DNA from: Druceiella hillmani
Lineage: Eukaryota > Arthropoda > Insecta > Lepidoptera > Hepialidae
Length of the DNA stretch: 64,000 bases
Assembly (NCBI GenBank): GCA_039881145.1
Contig: JAYKKI010000064.1
Coordinates: 1,591,001 to 1,655,000 of the forward strand
Direction of reading: 5' to 3'
The position numbers were made by a program, and so were the translations under genes. Within the stretch, counting starts at the first letter, position 1. Each line of letters opens with the position of its first letter. Shown one piece after another: positions 36,170 through 48,679 of this stretch. The notes under the pieces are model-generated. The model did not search any database, was not told where the DNA came from, and saw only the letters and a program-made list of their open reading frames with translations.

Positions 36170-37110
36170 TTACTTGTCACAAAGATAATTTATCAATTTC
36201 CTCATGTGTGTGGAAAATAAATTGAAATGCCTTTACGTACAATTAGGCTGAAAGGGGTTTATTTATCAAGGTCACCTTTTAATTGTATTTATTTTATCTC
36301 TCCATCAGGAAGTCTATTGTCAGGTGCTCAAATTAATTAGGAGGCAAGGTCATTTCCTAACAATATGACTCGTTTTGTATAGCAAGCTGTGAGTGAACTG
36401 ACAACAAAAAAATGGGGTAAATAGAAAAACGGTCAGGAACAGAGCTTTTGCAATACTTGTATTTTAACCTTATGTAGCTTTCCTGAAATTATATTTATTG
36501 AGTTTTATTATAAAAATTTTCAATGAATTCGACACTTTCGTACGTTTAGAATTCAGTCATTAAACTTGCATGTTTGATTTTAGTTACTACTGAATAACAT
36601 ATTCCCTCCTAACTTTATTTGTCTTGCTCAGAACAAGTCATAAATAAATATACTAGGTAAATTTGAGCAAAGATGAAATTAAACTATAGAGCATAATTAG
36701 AAAACCATCATAAGCTTAGTAAATAATCTGTCTTAAACTTATGTTTCTGAGATAAGGTGATCGATATTAACTTTATAAATTATTAATGTTAATTCACATC
36801 AATTTCATTCATTTCGATCAAGGTTATAAGAAAAATAAAGCACATAGAAAGTTTGAAAAATGTTTGAGAATCGAACACTAAATGAAGTGATTACAATCTA
36901 ATAATAGCCCTTCAATTTATACAAATGCTTTATCTTCATATATTAGCATAAGTGCCCTACATTTGTTTGTATATTGGTTGCTACGGTAATATCAATTAAA
37001 CTAATTTAATGACTATTTATTTCATATAAATTAGTCGATCGACGTCTAGACTTGTTCATTTTCAGTCCAACACATATCTAATAACACTCAGTTCAAGCAA
37101 CCAACTAACA
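36170..37110 (+). promoter_or_regulatory. Gr-C upstream region, duplicated at 4771-5910
   Basis: This kilobase is similar throughout to 4771-5910. Blocks nearest the start codon are best preserved, such as TAACA/TAGCA directly before ATG and CATATAAATTAGT at 37024. No specific factor site can be named. Confidence 0.45.
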
Positions 37111-38752
37111 ATGCGCTCAAATAAAGTAATCGATTTAAAAACTACAAAAATTCATTTTAAACAGACTCTATGGAAAATTTCACTTTGCAATTTTTTCTTC
37201 AGTACCGGAAAAAATATTCCAATTCCATTAAGCGCCAAAATATACTGTTATGTCAGAATTTCCATTGCTTTAACCATAGCTTTGGTTTTTAACATAATAT
37301 ATTTTAAGAATGGGAAGTTACAATTGGCATTTGATATTCTAAAAACTGGTTATGCAATATACCTAATAGGTTCAGACATATTGTGGAATAAAAAGATATA
37401 CGGCAATATAGAACTTCGAATTAATGAAGTAGATGAGCAATTCGAGACATCCCATCTGCGTAATTTGTTAAAATTTGATAAAATTCGAAATACGATTTTT
37501 GCAACTGCAATTATTTCATATTTTGTACTGTGTTTTAGTCTCTATTTTGACCCTTTTAGTCTTCATAAGGATATAATATTAAATGCGCATTTTTTTCAAA
37601 ATCTTATTAACATTATGCATTTTAACTGTGAAATGTTTTTATTTTGTACCCTCATTTATAACGTAAAAAAACGCATAGAGATTGTTAATTCTTTTTTTAA
37701 CCGCATTCAATTTTTTGATCACGCTTCACAATATGATTTGAATTATCAATTTTCTATTTCACCTCTTAAAAAGAAAACAATTTTCAATTTATCAAATTTC
37801 TTTGTAAAATTGATGGATTTATGCCATTTTCTGAATAAAACGTTTGAATTCCAAGTAAGACATCTGATATTTTTGAAAGCATTTTTATTGTCTATATATT
37901 TATTTATGATATGTGATTAAACATTCATTTTCCTTTCAGATATTTATACATTTGTTCATAGTTTTTATTAAAACAATGATATGTATTCAAAAAATGCTCG
38001 AGTGCATAAAATATAAAGTAAGTGAAAATATTTTGAAAATTATACAAATAATTCAGAAAGGCCATTTAACTTTATTCCCAGGAATAGTTTAAGATTGCAA
38101 TGTTAAAGAAACACGGTGTGATTCTAGGTTTATGGGAGTTTAGAAATGTATGAAATATTGTGGTCATTACACTTCTTGGTGTTGTTGATTGTTGTATGCG
38201 CTGTAGGCGAGAAGCTGTACGTGCAGGTGGAAAAAACTAAGTCCCATTTTGTGGAAATCATGACTGATGAAAGATATCGTAAGTTCTTAAGACAATTATC
38301 AGGTATTTAAATAATTAAACAAATGTAATTGAACATAAATAGTTTGGTTTTATAATAATGTGCAATTATTAAATGCATCTGACCACATATTTTGTCAAAT
38401 TAATCCATCATCAATTATCTAATTTTTTTCTCAAAATTTTGCATTGTCTGCTAATTAAATAAACAGTTAATCGATAATAATGTTTGAAAATAAAGTAATT
38501 GATTATATTTAATGCAGAAATTTATTCGTAATTAAATAACCACAAGTACATATTTATAAATATTTCATTATTTTCACAGCTGCTGAAACCAGAAAACAGC
38601 TAGAGTTAGCACAGGATCTCCTGCAATGGAGCAAGATGGGTCAATTGACTGTGTTCCACATGTATGATCTACGCATATCACTGCTACTCAGTTTTCTAGG
38701 ACTTACAACAACATACATTATTGTTATGATTCAGTTTATAAATTTTGCATAA
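37111..38752 (+). CDS. Gustatory receptor Gr-C (complete, 4 exons, 381 aa)
   Basis: Predicted 7-transmembrane gustatory receptor. Exons are 37111-37854 (248 codons), 37940-38017 (78 nt), 38128-38278 (151 nt) and 38580-38752 (173 nt including TAA). Donors are GTAAGA, GTAAGT and GTAAGT; acceptors TTTCAG, TTCTAG and CACAG; phases 0, 0, 1. The frame joins without a stop. Family marks are NLSNFFVKLMDLCHFLN near the end of exon 1, GEKLYVQVEKTK in exon 3, and the C-terminal helix TTTYIIVMIQFINFA with a full TYhhhhhQF motif. This is the most compact gene of the cluster, with short introns and no TE insertion. The ligand is unknown. Confidence 0.88.
37940..38017 (+). CDS. Gr-C exon 2
   Basis: A 78-nt exon between TTTCAG and GTAAGT, phase 0 at both ends, starting IFIHLFIVFIKTM. 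Confidence 0.82.
38128..38278 (+). CDS. Gr-C exon 3
   Basis: A 151-nt exon between TTCTAG and GTAAGT, one codon shorter than in the other genes. It encodes a transmembrane segment followed by CAVGEKLYVQVEKTK. Confidence 0.82.
38580..38752 (+). CDS. Gr-C exon 4
   Basis: Last exon after CACAG, with GQLTVFHMYDLR and TTTYIIVMIQF, stop TAA 38750-38752. Confidence 0.85.
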
Positions 38753-38765
38753 ACTTCTATTAAGC

Positions 38766-38794
38766 AATTTAGAACCCTAGCCGGGTTCTAAATT
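38766..38794 (+). terminator. Perfect hairpin just after the Gr-C stop
   Basis: AATTTAGAACCC pairs perfectly with GGGTTCTAAATT across a TAGCC loop, 13 bases after the stop codon. It would be in the 3' UTR. The type label is approximate, since eukaryotic genes do not use such terminators. It could influence RNA stability or 3'-end formation. Confidence 0.4.
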
Positions 38795-38795
38795 T

Positions 38796-38912
38796 TTTAA
38801 TATAATAATGTAATATTTAAATTAATATAATATTTAAATTCTTAATATAATATTTAAATTCTATAAATTATAAATATAAATTTAGTTTTAATATAAAATT
38901 TAAATTCTTACA
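38796..38912. repeat. Short AT-rich tandem repeats downstream of Gr-C
   Basis: The phrase AATATAATATTTAAATTCTT and variants recur about five times within this stretch. It is a low-complexity array that probably arose by slippage. Confidence 0.7.
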
Positions 38913-41900
38913 TACTTTATGTTTCAAATGTTTTTAATTAGTTTTAAAATTAAAATGTCTTTTCATTATAAATGACTTATGTTTGTTTTATTTAATTTAA
39001 TAGGGAATGATTGCGAGAGGATAAAATGAACTTGAAAAAATTTGAAAGAATTTTTGTATCCATGAAAAACATAATTTTTTTTATTTTCCAGGCAAATTTG
39101 ACCTATTTCTGCCCGCTTATTAAGCTATAATTAGTATGACAAGGCTTTATGTATAATATAGTTTAATGGAAATATATGATAGAATTAGCAATATTATTTT
39201 TATTCATTTTTTAAAAAGTTAAATTCGATCCACTTTTCTCAACATGGATTGAAAAGGGACCTTCATATATTTGTTTCCTTAATAGTTAGTAGTTAACTTT
39301 ATCGAAATTTAAAATTATTTAAACTCTTTTTGCAATATTTATTCAAAATGGAGTAATAAATATTTATCTACTTTTAACTATCATATTTTCTTTGAGAATT
39401 GTTTTCATAACACTGTATTTAATCAGAATTATAAAAATGATGTTTTTTATGTTTGATTGTCCGATATTTTGAGTTAAAGAATACTGCTAATTTTTAAAAT
39501 CAGCTATCGTCATTACATAGCATTGTAAATATTTTCTTGAAAAAGAACCTGAAGAAAGTCCAACTTGCTTTTTAGTGGAACCTAAACAAATTTCTATTTG
39601 CTTTTTCCGCTAATTCTTTTAGTGCACCTCTTATGCAAATTAGAAGGAAATGCAAAGGGGAAAATGTTTATAGTGACGCTAAATGACGAAAGTCAACGAG
39701 GAACAACTACATCATAACTTATTTGGTGTTGTATTCTGCATGTATACTATTAATTTATGAAATAAATTCAGCATTTCTATTTTTCTAGTATCTTATTTAT
39801 TTTTATGGTACAGCTATAGTATGAATAAACAATATTAAAATCTTGAAAGATCATATACTATTATTATTTGCATGTCAATACTTTGCTAAGATTGCAAAAA
39901 TTTTCTAAATATTTATGCGTTCAATAAAATATTAACACTGGAACACTGATATGTTATTACAGTAACTAATTTACTATACATATGATATAATAGAGGCAAA
40001 ACTAATTTTATTCGTTAGAATTTATATTAACTACATTATTTACAGCTTATTGCTTAACGAATAGTTTCTCAAATATAAAATGTGGCACCCCATGGGAGAA
40101 TATGTTGTTTGATATTGTTATTGGTGTTCTCTTGCGTTTGAAATTCATGATTGTGGAATTAGCGTTATTTCTGTACCATTTGATAGTTATCCAGTATATA
40201 TTTCGATGATGCATAAAATGCTTTAAAACAAATTTTGCTCATTTGGTGCCGTAAAATAAAATTGTTGTCTTCTTATATCCTTGCCATATAATAATATTAG
40301 TCTGTACTATTTTAAAGTTGAAAGAAGTTTTCGTTGATAATGTAGGCAGGCAGGATTATTATTTGATCTTACATTGTAAATTTACATAAACTTCGTGAGA
40401 ATGAGTTATTTCATTTTTTCGTACACAAATAATGAAAGATAAGGACCCAGACACTTTGTAAGGGTGTGACTAGTGCATTCTAGTTTGTAATAAAAATTTT
40501 AAAATAAGTGATTTTAAAAATTCTGAAATTACAGTTAATTTCCTTCGAGACATAAATAAAAACCATTATTCATGTTCTCAGATTCAGCTTATGAATACCT
40601 ACAAACATTATACTTTGAATATAATATAGTAGAAAGAAAATATGTTTTTCAGTTAATGTATATGCATTAAGTAACTCAAACCATTGTACATTAATTTAAC
40701 AAAAAAATTGGAATTCCTTAAATTTTTAACTATTAAAATTACTCCATTGGGATAAATTATTTTGAAGGAATTTATACTTAATACTTATTTTATTACTTTA
40801 GAAACACTGTATAATTCAGTTCAGTTAATTTTTTCGCATTGTTATATTTTCTTCAAATTAAACATTATATTAATCGTGCGACAGAACCCAAATAATTCTT
40901 TTAATTGGCATATCCTACAAACTTTAAGATGGCGTGCATAAATGGAAAAAATATTTTAGAATAATTTATTATCAATATTGTTTATTTTTAGGTAATAAAT
41001 ATTTGAATTGGTGTAAATCCCTATCAAATGTTTTTTTCAATCCTTTAGAGAACATATCCAATCTATAATAAGTCATTCGTTATTAGAAATAAATTAATAC
41101 ATTTGTGAATTCTGATAAAACCTTAAATTTCAAAGTTATTAATGAACCGACAAACTGTCAAAGTCAATTATGAAATTTTTATCGTGTTGTTTTTTACTAA
41201 ATATCTTATTAAATTATATTACATGACCAATTCATAATTAAAATACATATCATCAGTTGTTGTCGTGTTCATGACAGGTCATATAAGACCATAAGTGATT
41301 CACACCACTTTGGCAATTTTAAGGCAATTGCCTTCACATAGGTCTTCACAAGGAGAAATATTTATATGTTGTATTTTTGCCCGGACGGAGGGTCACTAGA
41401 AAATATGATCAGGGTTCAGTTCGGTGTCAGGACAGTTTTTGCAGTTGTAATAAGTCTAAAGTGAAAAAAAGTTGGTATTTTTTAAAAATATGAATTAAAA
41501 AAGAACACTAGAAGATTAACTCAAGGGTTTAGTTGCTATAGGTTGGTTTGATTACTTATTGTCCCATTTGATTCTGTTGCGATTAGATATTATGAGAAAA
41601 CAATGAATTATTGATAAGTTAACTTTTGGACATCCAACTGATTGCATTTGTCAATAAAATTAACCTGATATAATGGTACATATCTAAAATTAATTATATA
41701 ATATTTGAAGAACAAGTAAATAAACTGGTAACAAATGTGGTTTGTATTGCGAGGTTTGTAATTTATAACACTGGACATTATATGGTCACACATTATGATA
41801 ATGTTTGTCACTTTTAGGAAATGCATCTGCTCGTGTTCCTAAGAACTGTTACCATATAGCTTCGTTTAGATGATCTCAGTCTTTATTTAAATTTCATTAA

Positions 41901-43329
41901 ATTTATTGAGCTTCATCAGAGGGAATATTTTGTTCTCTATAACAAAATAGAATAAAAAACGTGTATTTCACATACTTTATTTAATTGAAAATTTATATGG
42001 CATAAACTCATAAGAAAACATATACACAAGCAACAATATGATATTGAATATAGACTTGGATTATGCAAAAGTATGTAATGTATGAATGAATTTCAATAGC
42101 CTTGATATCTTCTTGGCTTTTAATATTTTCTTGGCTGGAAATATAATAGGTGAATTATAATTTAAGATATTGTTATGAACATTGGATTGGATAGCCAGTT
42201 TTCCCCTTTCACTTCTAAATCGGGGCTGCTGAAGTTCTTTTTAAGAGATTCAGATCTCATTAACATGTGGATGGAGTAAGAACTAATTAAAATATTTCAA
42301 AAAGTGAATTTCCAAGAAGAGGAACTATATTTTTTATTATTTTTGTAGTAATTAACCAAGAGGAAATGGAGCAAAAGTTGATGGTAAGAGAATTATAAAT
42401 AATTAATACATGAATTGGATAGCTTTATTTTGGTATATAGTCAAGGACTGCTTCCATATATACCAAATAAAATCTTGACTATCAAAAGTGACTTAAAAAT
42501 CCCTATTTCTCCAAAGAATTTATTGATCTTGGCTCAATTGAGCTATTAAAATTTGAATTGGTAATTACAAATAAATTACGACAATTGTGAAATACTCATA
42601 CGTAAATATTTTTATCTCCCTTAAAATAAAATTCTGCAATTTAAAATTTATATTTTTGTTTACAATTGGATGTCGTTTATATATTAAAGCACCATTACTC
42701 GAAAAGGAGAAATGTCTCAAAATTTATTCACCAGATACATTTTTTGCATAGAAAATAAGCTCGATTTGTGAATGACAACATGGAACGTTTGTCCAACTGA
42801 TTGTTTGGTACTACAGATATCACGACAAATAATTTCTTTAAACCAGACGTATTAATTGTTAGAGATCGTTTTCAGTTATATTAACTGAGGATTGGATAAT
42901 TTAGAATATTCACTCCAAATTAGAGCATTTATCATACTAATTCTAAAAGTGAACAACACGGGTTAACTCTAGGTTAATTGCAATTAAACCTACATAAAAA
43001 AAAGAATTTCTAATGAAAAACTTGAAGGAAATTTGTAAAGGATTATTTAATGTAACATAGAATTATTACAAAGCAGGAATATTGAAAGTTTCACTCACAG
43101 GTAGAAATTACCCTTAATCTAGTCATGAACGGGTGCTCTAAGCACATATGACATCCTACACAAACAAGTGTGTGGTGCTGTTACAGTTACATAACTTCAA
43201 CCCATTTAATTTTACGTAGGCGCAACCGTGTTGTATTCGATGACAACAGATCATTAAAATTTGTCAACTAACAGTCCAGCTCCTTAGCTGGACAGCACCA
43301 TTCAATCTCTTATAGTCCACCAACTAAAT
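38913..43329. other. Long gene-free AT-rich interval
   Basis: I saw no gene, TE domain or RNA gene over about 4.4 kb. The frame at 41608-41826 (minus) has no motif. Old unrecognised repeats are possible. Confidence 0.4.
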
Positions 43330-43505
43330 AATTTTATTTGAGAGAGGCACATGGTGCATGGGTAGCTGAATCATTTGAAAATGAAGTATTTCTTTGTTTG
43401 AGTTTGAATCATCAATTGATATGGTTGACTGGAAGAGATTGCCCATGTAGCAATAAGTCTGCCATATGTACTATGCACAAAAGGTGATAAATAAATAAAC
43501 AAAGA
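43330..43505 (+). mobile_element. Retroposon tail / possible tRNA-derived SINE
   Basis: The segment GACTGGAAGAGATTGCC...AGCAATAAGTCTGCC (43429-43472) followed by a TAAATAAATAAA tail matches the 3'-end motif widely seen in insect LINE/SINE families. Upstream, GTAGCTGAATCA and GTTTGAATCA loosely resemble A and B boxes of a tRNA-derived promoter. It is a degraded copy. Confidence 0.5.
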
Positions 43506-45253
43506 TCAACCAAGAAGTTCAATATGATATTTTATATATAGGAAGACCCACGCTTAGCGACTAGAATGCAACAACTGAGCATGAGATAAAAAACAAAAGT
43601 TAATTTTAAAATACATCAGTTTGTTTACTTAGACAGCCAGAATGCCATTTAGGTAGATGATTGAATTGCAGTATTTTATTACAGCACTGGGCTTGATGTG
43701 TGATACATTCACACATGAACATTTTGTTAAGCCAGATAGCTATGACATACATAAGATATTCAAAGTATTATAAATACTTTAAGATATTAAATTTTAAGAC
43801 AATTACAGACTGCCAATGATTAATTATTGTATTAGGGAGTTCTGAGAGTTACAATAAACTACTTTAGTGTCAATGGTGCTGTTGGATCTAAAAATTAGTT
43901 AAGTTTTATTCTTTCCATTATTATCTTGTTTAATAAATGTCAGACTATTTCTCTAAACACATTCACATTCTTTCTTAATGTAGAGCTGTGTTGTATTCAC
44001 ACATTTAATGTAACTATAGTTCCAACACTTTTACTTCCATACGTTAAAATAATCTCTTCCTCAGTTTTTTAATTTATGACATATTCATTTACAAAAAAAT
44101 CTTCATTTATCATCACATCACATATGTCAAATTAAATCTTTAATCAAGCTACCTACTAATTATGATAACATCGCAAATTTCAATACAACTAGTGCTTATT
44201 TATAAAACAAAAGCAAAAAATATATACAAAAGTAAAAGTATTAAACTTAAATGGCCTTAAAATAAATTAAATAAAATATAATCCGAGAATAATAAAATGT
44301 ATCACAATATAAAAAACCTTTGTGATTTTAAATTATTTAAGGGTACATAGATAAATACAACTTAACAACAGGATAATATGGAAACAGCTATAAAGCAAGA
44401 GATCATATACCTTCGAATCAATTTTCTTTCAAAGTTCTTGAAAGAAAATTAATACTGATTGTAATTCTCTGCTGCTGACATTTTTATTCTTGTCAATTTA
44501 TAAATTTCTGCATTTCAAAAAGTAAAAAGGACCCTTTTTTTGGTTGTGGGTATGTTTATCAAATTTAGTGCAAACAAATTTTTAACCACTTTAATTAAAT
44601 TACATAATAAATTTAAATTTAATTGTTTAAAAATATTAGAATATTGCAAATATAACAAACATTTCGTAAAAGTTTATAGCACTATGTTATGAAAATAGCG
44701 TGAAAACCAAAACTTACTTATTAATATTGGTTATTATATTTGTAAACATGTATAATATTTCCTAACTTTCAACAATAAACTATTTCATTTCTCATGATCT
44801 CATAGTGGGGACTAAAGATTATTATAATTTGAAATTAATTCTGTATATATAATCTCAAAATAAATACTATTGAAATTAAACATATTGAAAAAAATATATT
44901 ATAATGTGAACTGATCTAATAATTAAATAATGAGAGGAATATAGCACTAACAAATTACCTTTAAAAATCTCTGTACATTAGAGTTGGAGGCTACTTATGT
45001 TTTGAATGTTATTCACCAATATATAATGAAAATTTACAACTAAAATAACATCAAAATTTAAAAATAAAATAATTGAAAAATTTGTCTAGCAGTATTTTGC
45101 CGATAGCTTCATTTGTTACATTTAGTCCTTTGATATGAGTTTCTAGAATAAATATGTGAAATTCAGTTTTCACAAGAAAATAGTTATATTAATAAAAAAT
45201 TATTTGATATCGTTATTAATTATACAAATTTAACTTCTTTCCTCGAAAATAAG
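43506..45253. other. Gene-free stretch; right part duplicates 21.7-22.2 kb
   Basis: The part from about 44750 resembles the region downstream of Gr-B (about 21690-22175). Nothing else was recognised. Confidence 0.35.
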
Positions 45254-45433
45254 GCCATTAATTGAACAATTGCAATAATATATGGTACAACAGGATTGAA
45301 CAAATTAGATAGCAAGTTCCAGCAGTGGAACTTTCATTGTATGTATAGAAAAGCTGGCACACAATGAAAATTCCACCATTGCTTTGATGTATGATTTCAT
45401 CAAGCTTCTACAATTTGTTGTAGAGTGAAGGAC
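45254..45433 (-). pseudogene. Ghost of Gr last exon (Gr-B lineage)
   Basis: On the minus strand this aligns with Gr-B exon 4 (22176-22357): the phrase CCTTCACT, then AAGCTTGA(T/A)GAAATCAT and the cysteine-containing VCQLF region. The acceptor AG is changed to CG, an in-frame TAG follows KL, and the frame is lost before the C-terminal helix by a small insertion that repeats nearby bases. Sequence upstream on minus (to about 45790, including a TA array) also matches the Gr-B intron 3 start, so this is part of a larger duplicate. Confidence 0.7.
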
Positions 45434-45571
45434 CGTAAATAAATAGAGATGTGTTAATCATATAAAATATAGAGTATAATATTAGTTTGTATAGAATCAA
45501 AATGTACAGTTAAAATGAATCTACATTAAATATGTAAATTTACAAATTGTGTGTATGTGTAAATATATATA

Positions 45572-45640
<69 letters not shown>

Positions 45641-48480
45641 TTGTGTGTGTGTGTGTATGAATTTGTATGTATTATACACGCAATGAAATTTTTTTTAAAT
45701 AAATTAATAGACCAAGCATGTTTTTTTGTTGGCCAAAGTAAAACATAATACGAAATATTTACGTGTAGAATGTATAAAAGTTGATATTGCTGTTCAATAT
45801 ATGGGAAAGTGCTATAACTAAAGTGTTTCGACTTGTTTATTCAGAGAGGAAAAGTCATTTTGATTTCACTAACGAGCAGGTACATGTAAGACAGATTGGT
45901 GTTACTTTATTAAAAATGTGTGCACATAAATTAGAAATTACTTTATCTTATTGGTTTTAGTGTCATGTTCCATAGCACTAATAAAAGTTTGGTCACAAGC
46001 TATTTTATAACTTGGGAAATGAAATAACTGTATAGTATTTTTTATAAGAATTTATTTTTGACTTCTTTGTAGTTAATTAATTCTATAATGAAAATGACAA
46101 AACTAACTTTCGTTTCTTGTACATATTATACTGAAACTTGTGACTACTCGTGACAATAAATAATCAATTATTTATACTCGTAGTAATGCAACAATAAGTC
46201 ATTTATTCTTTTGTTTCCTCATTTTTTTAGTTTCAATGGAAAAGATTATGCAACTGTGCGTTTCGTTGAAACCAATTACTATTCCAAGAAATTGACAGCA
46301 CAACACTAATGCATTAAAGGAAAAGATTACGGGCGAATCAAGAGTAAATGGTCACCTGAATAAGCCTGGCCTATCAACTTAGTCGAAACTTTATGTTATT
46401 GTGGTGAGTTTAAAAAGCTTCTTTTTTATCACCCTCATTTTCCATAAGTTTAATATTTTTGGCCATCATAAGTGTGTATAGCTTGAAATATTTGGTTAAT
46501 GCAAGGTGTAAAATTTTGTTACTGGTGAGGAATAAAAAAACACTTGAAAGTTTTCCTTGTATAAAGTATAATTTCGTCTAAAGCATTGTAAAATATCAAT
46601 ATTTCATTTATATTTTATTACCTATAAAACTTGGTAAAGCGATTAAGATCGTAAGAATAAAACCACGGCTCTAGCTAACTAGTGCCACTACCTTAGCTTT
46701 CCATGTTGAGAACAAAATGGCATTGGTTTCAGCCCAGCTGGTTTATTTTCACAACTTTTTGTGAACAGGTCATTTACACAATTTAGATAGTTTCTCTAAC
46801 TTAGAGCATCCCTCATATTATTTATGGCATTTTTTAAGCCTCTTTTTATTTTGTGGTACCTTAATATAATGACAGCTGAATCTCTGGATACCAGGCTTTC
46901 TGTTTTGAATTCAACACAAACATATTTATTTCACTTTCAGTGAGGGATCTTAAGTGAAATATATGCCATTAATCCACCTTGCATTTGTTGCAGAGGAAGT
47001 TTACACCAAGCTACAGATTGTAGATAGGTATCATATTTTCTTAATGCAGTTTTTGTTGGAGATAATCTGTTCGTCGGGAGTTACATAGTGAAAATTGCAT
47101 ATGTTCAAACTATTGTATAATTAACTGTTATCAGGATTTGATACAAAGAGTGCAACAAGGCGGAGTTTGCAAATTTAATAAATTCTTTGTGGGACTTAAT
47201 ATTTTTTTTCATTTGAACATTCCTAATCTTAAATAAACCTGTTCTCTATATTTTACATAATTTATCACTTGATACAGACATTTAGAAATTAATGGAAACC
47301 ATCAATGTTAATGCATGTAGGGAATGTCACTTATAAAGAAATGCTAAGAATAATTTAAATAAACTGATATGTACAGTAAGCGTAGATAAATCAAATGAAT
47401 ATAATATTATTTTTATAATTTAAATGATTCATTATATAACTTATAGTTGATAAAATCCCAGTGATCATTCATGCAAACAATTACGTATAAAATACATTAA
47501 AAAAATCACTTTTAAAGTAGTTACAATACATGTTAAATGCAATACTTAAACTGGAAATACATTCAAGACTAGTCTCGTGGAGTGTGAATACGCTGTTCAT
47601 ATGTATTTTTTGTCCTGTTTCAGTGATTATGTGAATGTGCGCTCATGATCTATCAAAGAAATTTTTTGAAAGTGTCTATAAATATATAATGTAGAATTCT
47701 TTTGTATAGAATCTGTGCTTATAGTATAAACTCTTGGTGGTGATTAAAATTTTTGACTAACTTACTATTGCTAATTATCAAATATTTTAATATACTATTA
47801 AGGCTGTGTTTACATTTTAACGGAAAACATTCATTTTTGTGAAGTTTGCTCTGAACTCTGGGAATATGTAGCAAAGTGATTTTGACAAGAAAAAATAGAT
47901 CAAACTCATCACTTTTTGTTGGTTACATATATTTATTTCATGAAAATCTTATTTCATGAAAAGGTTTTTTGCAATTATTTCCTCGCCAAAATTGCTATAA
48001 AGGGGTTAGTTTAGACGATTTATTCCAAACAATTATACTTTAATTGGAAATGTGAAAAAAAGCAGTAAAATATTCATTTTCTCTTCTTTAATTTATATAG
48101 TAAACAATTTAGATTGGGGCAATAGTAAAATAGAAAAAGAAAAATATTTATTTGAAAAATCCTCCATACATTTCTAATCCATTCAGTGCTGCCATATTCG
48201 TTTGTCTACAGTTAATGTTTGTAACGTAAATATGTCATTCATACATTTTATAAGTTTACTGTGGGTAATTGTCAATCTGAGAAAAACACTTCATCGAAAT
48301 ATTGAGATCTTATAAGGGTGCACTTCAAATTGTGTCATAGTGAGTATTGTAACAGATATAGAATAGAATACAATTAGGCATATATTATTATTATTTATGT
48401 TAACCAAAGTTCATTCCAAGTTTATTTCACCAAAAATTTTTTTAATGCATTTAATTATTAAAAATATATTGAAGTATTGT

Positions 48481-48483
<3 letters not shown>
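45434..48483. other. Gene-free stretch with duplicated intron sequence and microsatellite
   Basis: 45540-45800 corresponds to 22440-23420 in Gr-B intron 3, sharing the TA array (45564-45645) and AATACGAAATATTTACGTGTAG. Near 46640-46760, a CCACGGCTC...GGTTTCAGCCC stretch is faintly tRNA-like and may be an old SINE; I do not call it. Nothing else was recognised. Confidence 0.35.
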
Positions 48484-48547
<64 letters not shown>

Positions 48548-48555
48548 ATGTATAC

Positions 48556-48593
<38 letters not shown>

Positions 48594-48605
48594 CTATATA
48601 TATAA
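48484..48605. repeat. TA/TG microsatellite
   Basis: About 120 bases of TA repeats with a central TG run. The minus-strand open frame across it is an artefact of the repeat. Confidence 0.9.
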
Positions 48606-48679
48606 ACAAATAATTTTTTTGTTTTGGTTCGCTAATATTAACTTTTAAATGTTTTGAGACTATAAACAAGTATAAGGGT

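Noticed and set aside
43274..43293. 8-bp perfect hairpin GTCCAGCT/AGCTGGAC
   Set aside because: Short enough to occur by chance in 64 kb and with no context.
46640..46760. tRNA-like or SINE sequence
   Set aside because: The B-box-like GGTTTCAGCCC is weak, no cloverleaf forms, and no tail or target duplication was seen.
48451..48669. 72-codon frame rich in Ile and Tyr
   Set aside because: Produced by the TA/TG microsatellite.
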